This document shows positions 24,177 through 33,462 of a stretch of 64,000 bases of DNA, one piece after another. The translations under genes were made by a program, and so were the position numbers. The number at the start of each line of letters is the position of its first letter. Within the stretch, counting starts at the first letter, position 1. The DNA is taken from NCBI GenBank assembly GCA_026397315.1, contig JAPLVC010000001.1, forward strand, positions 85,111 through 149,110, given 5' to 3'. This DNA is from Candidatus Aenigmatarchaeota archaeon. GTDB taxonomy: Archaea; Aenigmatarchaeota; Aenigmatarchaeia; QMZP01; QMZT01. The notes below the pieces were generated by a model. It did no database searches. It was given only the letters and a program-made list of their open reading frames with translations, and was not told where the DNA came from.

Positions 24177-25940
24177 ATGAAAGGAAAAACAGACGCTAGT
24201 GCGAAAGGCAGGATTTTCAGGGTATCCGGACCCGTTGTTATAGCTGAGGGCATAGACGCCAGGATGCACGACCTCATGCGCGTCGGCAAAGAGCAGCTCA
24301 TGGGCGAGGTCATCCAGATAAATCCGGACAAGATTACCATTCAGGTTTACGAGGACACGTCCGGCATAAAGCCGGATGAGCCCGTCGAGAACACGGGCCA
24401 GCCGCTTATAGCGGAACTTGGCCCAGGCCTGCTCACGAGCATTTACGACGGCATACAGCGACCGCTTCCCGTGCTTCAGAGCATGATGGGCGACTACATA
24501 TTGAGAGGCGCGAAGACGCCGGGCCTTGACAGGAAGAAGAAATGGCATTTCAAGCCGGTCGTCAAGAAAGGCGAGGACGTCAAGGAAGGCCAGATAATCG
24601 GCACCGTCAAGGAAACGAACGTCATCGAACACAAGGTCATGGTGCCTCCTGGCGTCTCTGGCAAGATAAAGGCCATAGAGGAAGGCGACTTCACCGTCGA
24701 AGAAACGGTAGCATCGCTAGCGAACGGCAGGAAGCTGACGATGATGCAGATATGGCCCATTCGCAAGTCGCGCCCGTGCAAGGAAAAGCTCACTCCAGAA
24801 ATTCCGCTCATAACAGGTCAGCGCATTCTCGATGCACTGTTCCCGCTCGCGAAAGGCGGTGCAGGCGGCATACCGGGTCCGTTCGGTTCCGGAAAGACGG
24901 TCACGCAGCAGCAGCTTGCGAAATGGTCGGACGCTGATATTGTCGTATACATCGGGTGCGGAGAGCGAGGCAACGAAATGACCGAAGTCCTCAAGGACTT
25001 CCCGAAACTCATAGACCCGAAAACGAACAGGCCGCTCATGGAGAGAACCGTTCTTATCGCGAACACGTCGAACATGCCCGTCGCCGCTAGGGAAGCTTCC
25101 ATTTACACTGGCATAACCATCGCTGAATACTACAGGGACATGGGCTACGACGTCGCGCTTATGGCTGATTCGACGAGCCGATGGGCCGAAGCGATGAGAG
25201 AGATCTCGTCACGTCTGGAAGAGATGCCGGGAGAGGAAGGATACCCGGCGTACCTGTCCGCGAGGCTCGCGGAATTCTACGAGCGCGCGGGAAGGGTGAA
25301 GCCGCTTGGCGTGGCCAAGATAGGCTCGGTCAGCATCATCGGCGCGGTATCGCCGCCCGGAGGCGACCTTTCCGAACCCGTGACGCAGTCGACGCTGCGC
25401 GTCGTGAAGACGTTCTGGGCACTGGATGCGAAGCTCGCGCACAGGCGACATTTCCCGTCGATTAACTGGCTCAATTCGTATTCGCTTTACGAGACCATAC
25501 TTGAGCCGTGGTACACGAAGAACGTGGCCGCCGACTGGAAAAGCACAGTCAACGAGTGCAAGAAAATCCTCCAGGAAGAGGACAAGCTGCAGGAAATCGT
25601 GCAGCTGGTCGGTTCCGACGCTTTGCCGGAGAACGAGCAGCTAACGCTCGAAATCGCCAGGATGATACGCGAGTTCTTCCTGCAGCAGAGCGCTTATCAC
25701 GAGGTCGACACGTTCTGCGACCTGAGGAAGAGCTACAAGATGATGAAATCCATCCTGCACTACGCCGACAAGGCGAGATACGCGCTGAAGGCTGGCGTGC
25801 ACGTCAGGAATCTTCTCGAGATAAAGGCCAGGAACAGGATCGCTGACGCTAAATTCGAGAAGAATCACGAGAAAATACTTTCAGATGCCGAGCAGGCGAT
25901 AGACAAGGAAATAGAGTCGCTGCTCATGGAGATCAAGTAG
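24177..25940 (+). CDS. atpA: A/V-type ATP synthase catalytic subunit A
   Basis: The 587-residue catalytic subunit has the P loop GPFGSGKT at about residues 233-240, the non-homologous region inserted at about 110-200 that distinguishes A from F-type beta, and [34 protein letters not shown]. No intein interrupts the P loop, a common intein site in archaea. The start is the ATG at 24177, 4 nt after AGGTGAT; the GTG at 24168 lies inside that ribosome site. Confidence 0.97.
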   Translation: MKGKTDASAKGRIFRVSGPVVIAEGIDARMHDLMRVGKEQLMGEVIQINPDKITIQVYEDTSGIKPDEPVENTGQPLIAELGPGLLTSIYDGIQRPLPVLQSMMGDYILRGAKTPGLDRKKKWHFKPVVKKGEDVKEGQIIGTVKETNVIEHKVMVPPGVSGKIKAIEEGDFTVEETVASLANGRKLTMMQIWPIRKSRPCKEKLTPEIPLITGQRILDALFPLAKGGAGGIPGPFGSGKTVTQQQLAKWSDADIVVYIGCGERGNEMTEVLKDFPKLIDPKTNRPLMERTVLIANTSNMPVAAREASIYTGITIAEYYRDMGYDVALMADSTSRWAEAMREISSRLEEMPGEEGYPAYLSARLAEFYERAGRVKPLGVAKIGSVSIIGAVSPPGGDLSEPVTQSTLRVVKTFWALDAKLAHRRHFPSINWLNSYSLYETILEPWYTKNVAADWKSTVNECKKILQEEDKLQEIVQLVGSDALPENEQLTLEIARMIREFFLQQSAYHEVDTFCDLRKSYKMMKSILHYADKARYALKAGVHVRNLLEIKARNRIADAKFEKNHEKILSDAEQAIDKEIESLLMEIK

Positions 25941-25956
25941 TCGGGAGGTCATGAAC

Positions 25957-27474
25957 ATGGAAATGAAAGAATACAAGACGATAACAAGGATTGCGGGTCC
26001 TTTGCTTTTTGTGGAGAAGACGCATCCCGTAGGCTACGGAGAGATAGTCAAGGTCACGCTTTCAAACGGAGAGAAGCGGCTGGGCCAGGTGCTCGACACC
26101 TCGAAGGATATCGTGATAATCCAGAGCTTCGAGGGCACGAGCGGCATGGACAAGAAATCGAGCGTCCGCTTCCTCGGAGACGTCATGCGTTTGAAGGTCT
26201 CAGAGGACATGCTGGGCCGCATCCTAAATGGCCGTGGAGAGCCGATAGATAACGGGCCGGAAATAATCCCGGACGAGGAGCTGGACATCAACGGAGCCGC
26301 GATAAACCCTTACGCGCGCGGTCCGCCTGAGGAGTTCATCCAGACCGGCATCTCGACGATAGACGGCATGAACACGCTGGTCAGGGGGCAGAAGCTGCCG
26401 ATATTCTCTGGCAGCGGATTGCCGCACAACGACATCGCGCTGCAGATAGCCAGGCAGGCGAAAGTGCTCGGCGAGAAGGAAACGTTCGCCGTAATCTTCG
26501 CGGCGATGGGCATCACGAACGAGGAAGCGCAGAAATTCATCCGCGACTTCGAGGAGACCGGCGCTATCGAACACGCGGTCGTGTTCCTCAACCTAGCTGA
26601 CGACCCGGCTGTCGAGAGATTAATCACACCGAGGCTCGCGCTAACGACGGCGGAGTTTTTCGCTTACCAGAAGGGCATGCACGTGCTGGTCATACTCACT
26701 GACATGACCAACTACTGCGAGTCGCTGCGTGAGATCAGCTCGGCGAGAGAGGAGATTCCGGGCCGCCGCGGCTACCCGGGATACATGTATACCGACCTCG
26801 CGAACATATACGAGCGTGCCGGCATGATAAAAGGCAAGAAGGGCAGCGTCACGCAGATTCCGATCCTTACGATGATAGGCGACGACATCACGCATCCGAT
26901 AGCCGACCTTACGGGCTACATCACCGAAGGGCAGGTGGTGCTGAGCAGGGAGCTGCACATGAAAGGCATATACCCGCCCGTCGATGTTTTGCCGTCGCTT
27001 TCGCGTTTAATGAACCAGGGCATCGGCAAGGGCAAGACCCGAGAAGACCACCGACAAGTGTCCGACCAGCTTTACGCAGGCTACGCAGAAGGCAGGGACC
27101 TCCGCGGTCTTGTGGCGATAGTCGGTGAAGAGGCGTTGTCCGCCAGAGACAGGCGGTTACTAAAGTTCGCAGAGGCTTTCGAGAACACGTTCGTCCGCCA
27201 GGGCATAAAGGAGAATCGAGGCATTGAGAAGACTCTCGACGTCTCATGGAACCTGCTTTCCGTCATACCGAGGGACGAGCTCACGAGGCTGAGCGAGGAC
27301 TTCAAGCGTCGCTTCTACAAGGGCGAAGGCGCGGAGCATGCCTACGTGAAAGAAGAAGTTGAAGAGAAGGTGGAGAAACGCGAAACAGAGAAAGCGGCGC
27401 CCAAAAAGGAAATCAAAGAAGCGAAGAAGAAGGCCGCTCCCGTCCACAAGAAACACAAGGCCAAAAAGAAGTGA
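25957..27474 (+). CDS. atpB: A/V-type ATP synthase subunit B with basic C-terminal tail
   Basis: The non-catalytic nucleotide-binding subunit has the degenerate P loop region [46 protein letters not shown] and GRQ-type helices. At 505 residues it exceeds the usual 460 or so because of a Lys/Glu/Ala-rich tail of about 45 residues ending in [16 protein letters not shown] (25944-25949) is 1 nt from an ATG at 25951 and 7 nt from the ATG at 25957, which is chosen. Confidence 0.96.
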   Translation: MEMKEYKTITRIAGPLLFVEKTHPVGYGEIVKVTLSNGEKRLGQVLDTSKDIVIIQSFEGTSGMDKKSSVRFLGDVMRLKVSEDMLGRILNGRGEPIDNGPEIIPDEELDINGAAINPYARGPPEEFIQTGISTIDGMNTLVRGQKLPIFSGSGLPHNDIALQIARQAKVLGEKETFAVIFAAMGITNEEAQKFIRDFEETGAIEHAVVFLNLADDPAVERLITPRLALTTAEFFAYQKGMHVLVILTDMTNYCESLREISSAREEIPGRRGYPGYMYTDLANIYERAGMIKGKKGSVTQIPILTMIGDDITHPIADLTGYITEGQVVLSRELHMKGIYPPVDVLPSLSRLMNQGIGKGKTREDHRQVSDQLYAGYAEGRDLRGLVAIVGEEALSARDRRLLKFAEAFENTFVRQGIKENRGIEKTLDVSWNLLSVIPRDELTRLSEDFKRRFYKGEGAEHAYVKEEVEEKVEKRETEKAAPKKEIKEAKKKAAPVHKKHKAKKK

Positions 27475-27509
27475 ACGAGGTAAAAACAAGATTCGATTCA
27501 AGGTGAACT

Positions 27510-28124
27510 ATGACAGACGTAAAGGCGACGAGGTCGGAGCTGCTGAACCTCAAGAGAAAGATTAAGCTGGCTAATGCAGGCCACAAGCTGCTGAAAAAGA
27601 AACGCGATGGATTGATACTGGAATTCTTCGACATACTGAAGAACGCCAGGAACCTGCGCAAGGAACTCAACGAGCGCTATATACTGGCACACAACAAGAT
27701 GAGGGAATGCACCGCGCTCGATGGTATGGTCAGCATAAAGTCAGTCGCCTTCGCGCTGCGTGAACATCCTGCTATCGAACTTGAAGTGAAGAACATCATG
27801 GGCGTCACCGTGCCGGTGATAAAGGCCGGCAGCATGAGGAAGAACCTCGTCGAGCGCGGATACGGCATGATGTCGACCAGCATGCGCATCGACGAGATGG
27901 TCAAAGGCTACGAATCGCTGCTTGAACAGATAATAACCGCGGCCGAAATCGAAACGACGATGAGGAAGCTGCTCAAGGAGATAGAATCGACGAAACGCAG
28001 GGTAAACGCCCTCGAATTCGTGGTCATACCGCGCATCAAGAAGGAGGCCGCTTTTATTAACTTCAGACTCGAAGAGATGGAAAGGGAAAACATATTCAGG
28101 ATGAAGAGGATAAAGGGAAAATAA
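27510..28124 (+). CDS. atpD: A/V-type ATP synthase subunit D
   Basis: The 204-residue central-stalk subunit has the family start (DVKATRSELLNLKRKIKLANAGHKLLKKKRD) and the C-terminal long helix (RRVNALEFVVIPRIKKEAAFINFRLEEMERE) that turns inside the A3B3 head. It is the last canonical gene of the operon. Confidence 0.95.
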   Translation: MTDVKATRSELLNLKRKIKLANAGHKLLKKKRDGLILEFFDILKNARNLRKELNERYILAHNKMRECTALDGMVSIKSVAFALREHPAIELEVKNIMGVTVPVIKAGSMRKNLVERGYGMMSTSMRIDEMVKGYESLLEQIITAAEIETTMRKLLKEIESTKRRVNALEFVVIPRIKKEAAFINFRLEEMERENIFRMKRIKGK

Positions 28125-28134
28125 AGGAGATATT

Positions 28135-28581
28135 ATGAACAACATGACCAAGAAAAGGATCATGGCCATATTCATCGGCGTGGTAATGCTGGCTTCCATC
28201 GCTGAAGTCGCGCTCCTGCGTAACAACCAGACCCAGAACACGGAACCGGCGCAGCTGCCGAACGTCATAAACCGCAAGCTCACCATCACAGAGATGAGAA
28301 GCGTGCTTTTGAGCAGCAGGGCGCTGATAGAGTATTTCTACAACGAATCCTGCAGCGATTGCGCGGCTAAAGAAGCGCTTTATCAGGAATTCGCCAACTC
28401 CGACAACTTCAACGGCTATGTAGTCGTATCGTATGGTGTCTACAACGAAACGTCAGACTGGCTGCTTGACCTGACGGGCACGCAGACGGACCTCACGAAC
28501 ATAACGACCCAGGCCGGCCTGAAGAAGATGTTCTGCGACACTGATATATCCACACTGAAGCCGAACGTCTGCCTGCTCTAG
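28135..28581 (+). CDS. Membrane-anchored CxxC protein at the end of the ATP synthase operon
   Basis: The 148-residue protein has an N-terminal membrane helix (about 8-27). A soluble domain follows in which ALIEYFYNESCSDCAAKEAL resembles the strand-CxxC-helix of thioredoxin folds (C73 and C76). Two more cysteines lie near the C-terminus (MFCDTD, NVCLL). It starts 10 nt after atpD behind GGAG, so it is co-transcribed with the ATP synthase. The domain would face the outside if the helix is a signal anchor. It could be a thiol oxidoreductase or a disulfide-stabilised surface protein; thioredoxin similarity is limited to the one motif, and no cis-Pro was identified. Confidence 0.7.
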   Translation: MNNMTKKRIMAIFIGVVMLASIAEVALLRNNQTQNTEPAQLPNVINRKLTITEMRSVLLSSRALIEYFYNESCSDCAAKEALYQEFANSDNFNGYVVVSYGVYNETSDWLLDLTGTQTDLTNITTQAGLKKMFCDTDISTLKPNVCLL

Positions 28582-28632
28582 AGCCTGTAAAGCGGGAAAA
28601 GAAGACCCAGAAGCTTAATAAATTAGGAAAAT

Positions 28633-28645
28633 CTTATAAATATAA
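28633..28645 (+). promoter_or_regulatory. Promoter of the rpoE1-aIF2alpha cluster
   Basis: CTTATAAATATAA is about 40-50 nt before rpoE1, with GGTGATG just before the ATG. It restarts transcription after the ATP synthase operon. Confidence 0.5.
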
Positions 28646-28682
28646 CTCAACAGTTATAAAGTTATATTCCGCAGGTGATGCC

Positions 28683-29279
28683 ATGTACAAGATTTTTGAC
28701 GTAAGCGACAAGGTAAGAGTTGCGCCGGACAAGTTCGGCCTTAAGCTCCAGGAAGCAGTCAAGACGAGCCTTGAGGAGAAGCTCGAGGGCTCGATAGACA
28801 AGAACCTGGGCGTGATAATGTCCGTAATGTCCGTGGAGAAGATAGGCGAGGGCATTATAATGCCAGGCGATGGAGCGCTGTACTACCCGGTCGACTTCAA
28901 AGTCCTCACGTACGTCCCGGAGCAGCACGAGATGGTGAAAGGCGAGGTAATAGACGTAACGGAATTCGGCGTTTTCGTGCGCCTTGGCCCGGTGGACGGC
29001 ATGATACACGTCTCGCAGCTGATGGATGATTTCGTATCTTACGATTCCAAGAATATGATGTTCACGGGCAAGAAGACCAAGAGACGCGTAAAAGAGAAGT
29101 CGGTCGTCATGGCCCGCATAATATCCGTCTCCATGGCGGAGAACCAGTACAAGATAGGCTTGACGACGCGTCAGCCCGGTCTGGGAGCGCTCGATTGGTT
29201 CACGAAGGAAGACGAGGGCAAAGAGGCCGCGCCAGCCAAGAAGGACGAGAAATCCGCCAAGCCGGAAAAGAAAAAGTAA
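28683..29279 (+). CDS. rpoE1: RNA polymerase subunit RpoE' (Rpb7 homologue)
   Basis: The 198-residue protein has the N-terminal tip domain (MYKIFDVSDKVRVAPDKFG) and a C-terminal S1/OB domain (GEVIDVTEFGVFVRLGPVDGMIHVSQL). With RpoF it forms the polymerase stalk that binds emerging RNA. A Lys/Glu/Ala tail of about 25 residues follows the S1 domain. Confidence 0.95.
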   Translation: MYKIFDVSDKVRVAPDKFGLKLQEAVKTSLEEKLEGSIDKNLGVIMSVMSVEKIGEGIIMPGDGALYYPVDFKVLTYVPEQHEMVKGEVIDVTEFGVFVRLGPVDGMIHVSQLMDDFVSYDSKNMMFTGKKTKRRVKEKSVVMARIISVSMAENQYKIGLTTRQPGLGALDWFTKEDEGKEAAPAKKDEKSAKPEKKK

Positions 29280-29291
29280 GTGGTGAATTTT

Positions 29292-29483
29292 ATGGTCGAT
29301 AAGGAAAAAGTCTGCAAGACATGCAAGAGGTTCGTTTACGACGAGAAATGCCCCGCGTGCGGCACCAAGGACTTCACCAAGACGTGGAAGGGAATCGTCG
29401 TCATAAACGACCCGAACGAGTCTGAGATAGCGAAGCTGCTCGGCATAAACGTGCCGGGCAAATATGCATTGTGGGTGAAATGA
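29292..29483 (+). CDS. spt4: Spt4 / RpoE'' zinc-ribbon elongation factor
   Basis: The 63-residue protein contains CKTCKRFVYDEKCPACGT, the C4 zinc ribbon, and ends with GKYALWVK as archaeal Spt4 does. It partners Spt5 (6876-7418). GGTGA at 29282-29286 places the start at the ATG at 29292; the GTG codons upstream belong to the ribosome site. Its stop overlaps the start of rps24e. Confidence 0.94.
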   Translation: MVDKEKVCKTCKRFVYDEKCPACGTKDFTKTWKGIVVINDPNESEIAKLLGINVPGKYALWVK

Positions 29484-29806
29484 TGACATTGAAGATTATA
29501 GAGCACAAGAAGAACGCCCTCATGGGGCGTGACGAGGTTAAGGCGTTATACGAGCATCCTGGCAAGCCTACACCGACGCGCGAGGAAATCCTGCCGTCGC
29601 TGGAAAGCGTGCTGAAGATGAGCGGTGAGCACATAATTATCGAAAGGATATTCACTACGAAAGGCAAGGGAGAATCGCTCGTCAAGGCGCTCGTTTACGA
29701 GGAAAAGTCGAAGATGCCGAAGCACAAGCTGGACGTCATCGAGAAGCGCAAGGCAAAGAGAGGCGCGAAGACCGCAGGTGCAGAGGCTACAGCGGCCAAG
29801 AAGTAA
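29483..29806 (+). CDS. rps24e: Ribosomal protein S24e
   Basis: The roughly 107-residue protein carries the S24e pattern [27 protein letters not shown] and the [18 protein letters not shown] region. Start 29483 follows GGGTGA by 4 nt; 29480 is an alternative one codon earlier. It ends in a basic Ala/Lys tail. Confidence 0.92.
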   Translation: MTLKIIEHKKNALMGRDEVKALYEHPGKPTPTREEILPSLESVLKMSGEHIIIERIFTTKGKGESLVKALVYEEKSKMPKHKLDVIEKRKAKRGAKTAGAEATAAKK

Positions 29807-29831
29807 GCGTTTCGCTAGGAGGAGTGATTGT

Positions 29832-29996
29832 ATGGTTTCGAAATTCTTTCATGTAAAGTGCGAGAAGTGCAAGAACGAGCAGGTTGTTTTTGAGAAATCC
29901 GCGACCATGGTGAAATGCCTGGTATGCGGCGAGGTTCTTGTCAAGCCCACCGGCGGCAAAGCCGTGATAGCGAACGAAGGCGCTTCCGAGGTCTGA
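29832..29996 (+). CDS. rps27e: Ribosomal protein S27e
   Basis: The 54-residue zinc-ribbon ribosomal protein reads [27 protein letters not shown], ending [11 protein letters not shown] as in the family. GGAGTGAT just before the ATG at 29832 fixes the start. Confidence 0.94.
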   Translation: MVSKFFHVKCEKCKNEQVVFEKSATMVKCLVCGEVLVKPTGGKAVIANEGASEV

Positions 29997-29997
29997 A

Positions 29998-30750
29998 ATG
30001 AAGGACAGACTGCCGAGATACGGGGAACTTGTCGTATGCAGGATAACTAGGATAAACCCGCACTCGGCCATAGCGCAGATAATCGAATACGAAACGACGG
30101 GCATGATTCACGTCTCAGAGGTTGCGTCGCGCTGGGTAAGGGACATACGAGAGTTCGTCAGGGAAAACGAATACATAGTATGCCGCGTCATCGACGTGAG
30201 GCCGGAAGGCATTTCCCTTTCGATGAAGCGAGTCCATCGTGAGGACACGGTGCGCAAGCTCAACGAGTTCAAGCGCGAGAAACGCACTGAGAAACTTTTA
30301 GAGATGTCCGCCAAGAGCATCGGCAAAACGCTCGAGCAGGCCAAGAAGGATATAGGAGACTTCATCATCGAGGAATTCGGCTCCTACACCAAGCTTTTCG
30401 AGATCGCGGCGAAGACGCCGGACCTTCTCGACAGGAAAGGCCTGCCGGACAAGTGGTCCAGCGCCATAAAGGACATAGCCAAGAAGAACTATTCGGAGAA
30501 GATATTCATAGTCAAAGGCCGGCTCAGCCTCATCACAAACGCACCGAATGGCGTGGAAATCATAAAGAAAATCCTGCTTACTGTGAAAGGCCAGGGCATA
30601 AAGGTCCAATACGTCTCGGCGCCGAAATACATGATCGTGGGCGAGGGGAACAACTACAAGGAAGTCGAGGGCAGGATCCGCACAATCTGTGAGGACGTCG
30701 TGAAAGAGTTCAACAAGTTCGGGGAAGCGTCTTTCGAGCTGGAAAAGTAA
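29998..30750 (+). CDS. eif2a: Translation initiation factor aIF2 alpha
   Basis: The 250-residue subunit has an N-terminal S1 domain (LPRYGELVVCRITRINPHSAIAQI, GMIHVSEVASRWVRDI), a helical middle domain and a C-terminal alpha/beta domain that binds aIF2 gamma. It begins 1 nt after rps27e, which matches the common S27e-aIF2alpha pairing. Nop10, which often follows, is not found; a minus-strand gene begins 7 nt later. Confidence 0.95.
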   Translation: MKDRLPRYGELVVCRITRINPHSAIAQIIEYETTGMIHVSEVASRWVRDIREFVRENEYIVCRVIDVRPEGISLSMKRVHREDTVRKLNEFKREKRTEKLLEMSAKSIGKTLEQAKKDIGDFIIEEFGSYTKLFEIAAKTPDLLDRKGLPDKWSSAIKDIAKKNYSEKIFIVKGRLSLITNAPNGVEIIKKILLTVKGQGIKVQYVSAPKYMIVGEGNNYKEVEGRIRTICEDVVKEFNKFGEASFELEK

Positions 30751-30757
30751 ATATTTT

Positions 30758-31517
30758 TCAGAATAAAGGAATATAATGCTGGTCGTAAGATTTGGCTAAT
30801 TTTTTCCCATCTGCGTTTACTTCGGCCATTACTTTTTTGAGATTGGTACCGGAAACCCTTGTAAATATCGTGTGATCGGGGCCTAAATCTGTATCGCCTA
30901 TTATACCGAAAAAGATCTGTCGCATTCTTCCGCTTCTGTCAAAAACATAATTCTTAAGGGCCACAGTACCAGTATATGTTGCGAATGTCATAAATCCACC
31001 ATATTTTAATTTTACAGCACTAGATGTCTGGAATATACAGCAATCCGTTTTCTTTAACGGCTTCAGCGAGCTGGCCGAAATCGTTTGAGTGATTAAACTT
31101 AAGCACCCTGTTTTTGTACAGCTCCCAGCACTGGCTTTCCGTTTCTTTAATTTTCCCGTATCTTTTGGGTGCAAATATACTCATGAAAATTTTTCCCGGC
31201 TCAGATACGCGGACAGGGTTCACAGCATCGAATTTTACACCGATCAGGCTTTCCATTTCGTCGGGTTTAAACTCCGGCGTTCCGTGAAATCCTTCCGGTG
31301 AGAGGTTTTCAGTCCTGAAAGACGTGCCGTTTAGCCTTTCGACAAAACCGCTCATGTTTTCAAGAGAATCCCTAGTTTCGACATTAGTGTAAGCATTACC
31401 TACCACATAACCTAAGCCAGCGCCAGCTAAAACAGTGGTCCCGATGTTTAAAAATTTGCGCCTGCTCATGGCTGCATAATCATGGTCTATCTCTTTCTTG
31501 ATTTGGTCCGCGTTCAT
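30758..31517 (-). pseudogene. Exported Tat-signal protein interrupted by a frameshift
   Basis: Two overlapping minus-strand frames appear to be one protein of about 254 residues. Frame 1 (31517-31020) starts MNADQIKKEIDHDYAAMSRRKFLNIG, which holds a twin-arginine motif SRRKFL and a hydrophobic stretch, and stops after LLYIPDI. Skipping one base at the stop region continues in the second frame (31019-30758) with SAVKLKYGGFMTFATYTG and ends SYDQHYIPLF. Both parts look like normal protein. GGGTGATT sets the start at 31517. No family recognised. It may be a true pseudogene, a sequence error, or two separate genes. Confidence 0.55.
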
Positions 31518-31660
31518 TATCAAATCACCCTCAATTATTTATGACTATTTGTCACTTGTTAATAGTTAAAATATACTACATTATTGGTTCAAGGGTATAT
31601 AAAGCTTTCGGTAAACCGGGCTTTTAGCCGAGTGCGGTTTATGCCAATTCTACCTCTAAA

Positions 31661-31670
31661 GGTATATAAG
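31661..31670 (+). promoter_or_regulatory. TATA box of the 51-residue gene
   Basis: GGTATATAAG is centred 50 nt before the ATG at 31716. A near-copy GGGTATATAAAG lies at 31593-31604. The gene has a clear AAGGGGTG ribosome site. Confidence 0.5.
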
Positions 31671-31715
31671 GCAGAACGTTCAAACAATATTATAAAATTC
31701 TAAGGGGTGTAAACT

Positions 31716-31871
31716 ATGGCTAAGAAAGTTGCTTTTGGTGGTTACACAATTTGCTTTGCCGGCAGGAAAGAAACTCTTGAAGATGTTTTCGGCAAGGGCA
31801 AGATAACTCCAAGCGAAATGACAAAGAAATTGTGGGTCGTCGTTAAGAGCAAGAAACTCGCAGGAAAGTAA
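31716..31871 (+). CDS. Small basic protein of unknown function (51 aa)
   Basis: The frame encodes MAKKVAFGGYTICFAGRKET and continues to 51 residues, ending with KKLAGK. It has 12 lysines, one cysteine and an amphipathic beta/helix pattern (VFGKGKITPSEMTKKLWVVVKS). It is preceded by a strong TATA box, a leader of about 25 nt and AAGGGGTG 6-7 nt before the ATG, and followed by T-rich tracts at about 31884-31905, so it appears to be a well-expressed single-gene transcript. The size and charge would suit a nucleic-acid-binding protein, but no known family is recognised. Confidence 0.7.
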   Translation: MAKKVAFGGYTICFAGRKETLEDVFGKGKITPSEMTKKLWVVVKSKKLAGK

Positions 31872-31954
31872 ACGGGTTTCTTCTCTTGTTTTTTTCTTTT
31901 TGTTTTCATTTATATTTTCGCTTGCTTCCCGTTTAGCTGTTTCTCCGTCGTGGA

Positions 31955-31965
31955 ATATTTATATA
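31955..31965 (+). promoter_or_regulatory. Promoter of srp54
   Basis: ATATTTATATA is about 40 nt before the srp54 ATG at 32000; GGGAG precedes the start. Confidence 0.45.
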
Positions 31966-31999
31966 CTGCCAATAATTCTATAACATCGCTAGGGAGAAC

Positions 32000-33337
32000 A
32001 TGGTACTGGACAAGTTCGGTTCGGGCATAAAGGACGTGTTCAAACGGGTCATGGGACTCGGCGTCGTCGACAAAGAGGCAGTCGAAGCCATACTGCGCGA
32101 TTTGCAGCGGACGATGATACAGTCCGATGTCGACGTCAAGCTCGTGTTCGAGATGACCAAGAGCATAAAGGAAAAGGTCCTCAAAGAAACGCCGAAGGGA
32201 ATGACGCTCAAGGAATTCTTCATCAAGACACTTTACGACGAGATAGTCGGCCTGCTCGGCCGGGAGAAAGGGAAGCTGGAACTGAAGAACCAGCGCATAC
32301 TTCTCGTAGGACTGTTCGGTTCCGGCAAGACGACGACCTGCGGCAAGCTCGCATTATGGTTCAAGAAGCGCGGCCTTTCCGTCGCTCTCGTCGCCTGCGA
32401 CACGCACCGCGCGGCTGCGCAGGAACAGCTCAGGCAGCTTGGAAAGCAGCTGGACGTCCATGTTTACGACGAAGGCAAAAAACCTGAAGACATCGCCAAG
32501 AACGCCGCGCAAAAGGCGAAAGAGGGTGTGGTCATATTCGACTCTGCCGGTCGCGACGCGCTTGATGGCGAACTGGCGAAAGAACTGAAGAAAATGGGCG
32601 AGGTCATAAAGCCCGACGAAGTCTTCCTAGTCATACCCGCGGACATAGGCCAGGCCGCGAGGAAACAGGCGGAAGAATTCAACAAGCTGGTGGGCATAAC
32701 CGGCGTGATAATCACCAAGATGGACGGCACGGCAAGAGGCGGCGGATCGCTCGCGGCGACCAGAGTATCAGGCTCGAACGTCCGCATGATAGGCGTCGGG
32801 GAGAAAGTCGATGACTTCGAGGAATACGATCCGCAGCGCTTCGTCTCGAGGCTCATAGGCTACGGCGACCTGCAGGGACTGCTGGAAAAGGCTAAGGATG
32901 CCGGCGCCGAAGAGACGGCGAAAAAGATGATGGAAGGCAAATTCACGATGAACGAGTTCTTCGAGCAGCTCAACTCGCTGCAGAAGATGGGCTCGCTATC
33001 GAAGGTCATGGACATGATACCGGGCATGTCTGGCGGCGGGATGATGAAGAAGCTGCCGCCGAACTTCCTAGACGTGCAGGAAGGGAAAATGAAGAAGTGG
33101 AAGCACATAATAAATTCCATGACCAAGTCCGAACGTGACGACCCGGAACTGATAAAGCAGAACCGCATAACGAGAATAGCGAAGGGCTCAGGCACCCAGC
33201 CGTCCGACGTGAAGGAACTTCTTAAGAGCTACGAGCAGATAAAGAAGATGCTGAAAATGACAGGCAGCGCAAAGGCCTTCAAGCGCGGCCCGCTCGCTAA
33301 ACTCGCTAAACAGTTCGGCATGGGCGCAATGGGTTAA
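32000..33337 (+). CDS. srp54: Signal recognition particle GTPase SRP54
   Basis: The 445-residue protein has the helical N domain, the G domain (LFGSGKTTTCGKL at about 103, DTHRAAAQEQLRQLG, DSAGRD, TKMDGTARGGG) and the Met-rich M domain (MGSLSKVMDMIPGMSGGGMMKKLP) that binds signal peptides and 7S RNA. It directs membrane and secreted proteins, such as the giant proteins nearby, to SecYE. All motifs are intact. Confidence 0.97.
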   Translation: MVLDKFGSGIKDVFKRVMGLGVVDKEAVEAILRDLQRTMIQSDVDVKLVFEMTKSIKEKVLKETPKGMTLKEFFIKTLYDEIVGLLGREKGKLELKNQRILLVGLFGSGKTTTCGKLALWFKKRGLSVALVACDTHRAAAQEQLRQLGKQLDVHVYDEGKKPEDIAKNAAQKAKEGVVIFDSAGRDALDGELAKELKKMGEVIKPDEVFLVIPADIGQAARKQAEEFNKLVGITGVIITKMDGTARGGGSLAATRVSGSNVRMIGVGEKVDDFEEYDPQRFVSRLIGYGDLQGLLEKAKDAGAEETAKKMMEGKFTMNEFFEQLNSLQKMGSLSKVMDMIPGMSGGGMMKKLPPNFLDVQEGKMKKWKHIINSMTKSERDDPELIKQNRITRIAKGSGTQPSDVKELLKSYEQIKKMLKMTGSAKAFKRGPLAKLAKQFGMGAMG

Positions 33338-33462
33338 CCCGATACTTGTTTCTGAGTCGCAGACCGAAAGAAAACCGCACCATTTAAATTCCCGGCGAAC
33401 CAATATTTTTATATTAGGTATGAAAATCGAACTTTTGATTTTGCTTCGTGGAGGCTGAGAAT

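Noticed and set aside
24860..24905. Possible intein in the catalytic ATP synthase subunit A
   Set aside because: The P loop GPFGSGKT is uninterrupted and the protein has normal length.
31018..31030. Possible pyrrolysine read-through of the TAG at 31020 in the Tat-signal gene
   Set aside because: Continuing in the same frame past the TAG gives Cys/Trp-rich sequence and a quick stop, while the neighbouring frame gives normal protein; a frameshift explains the data better.
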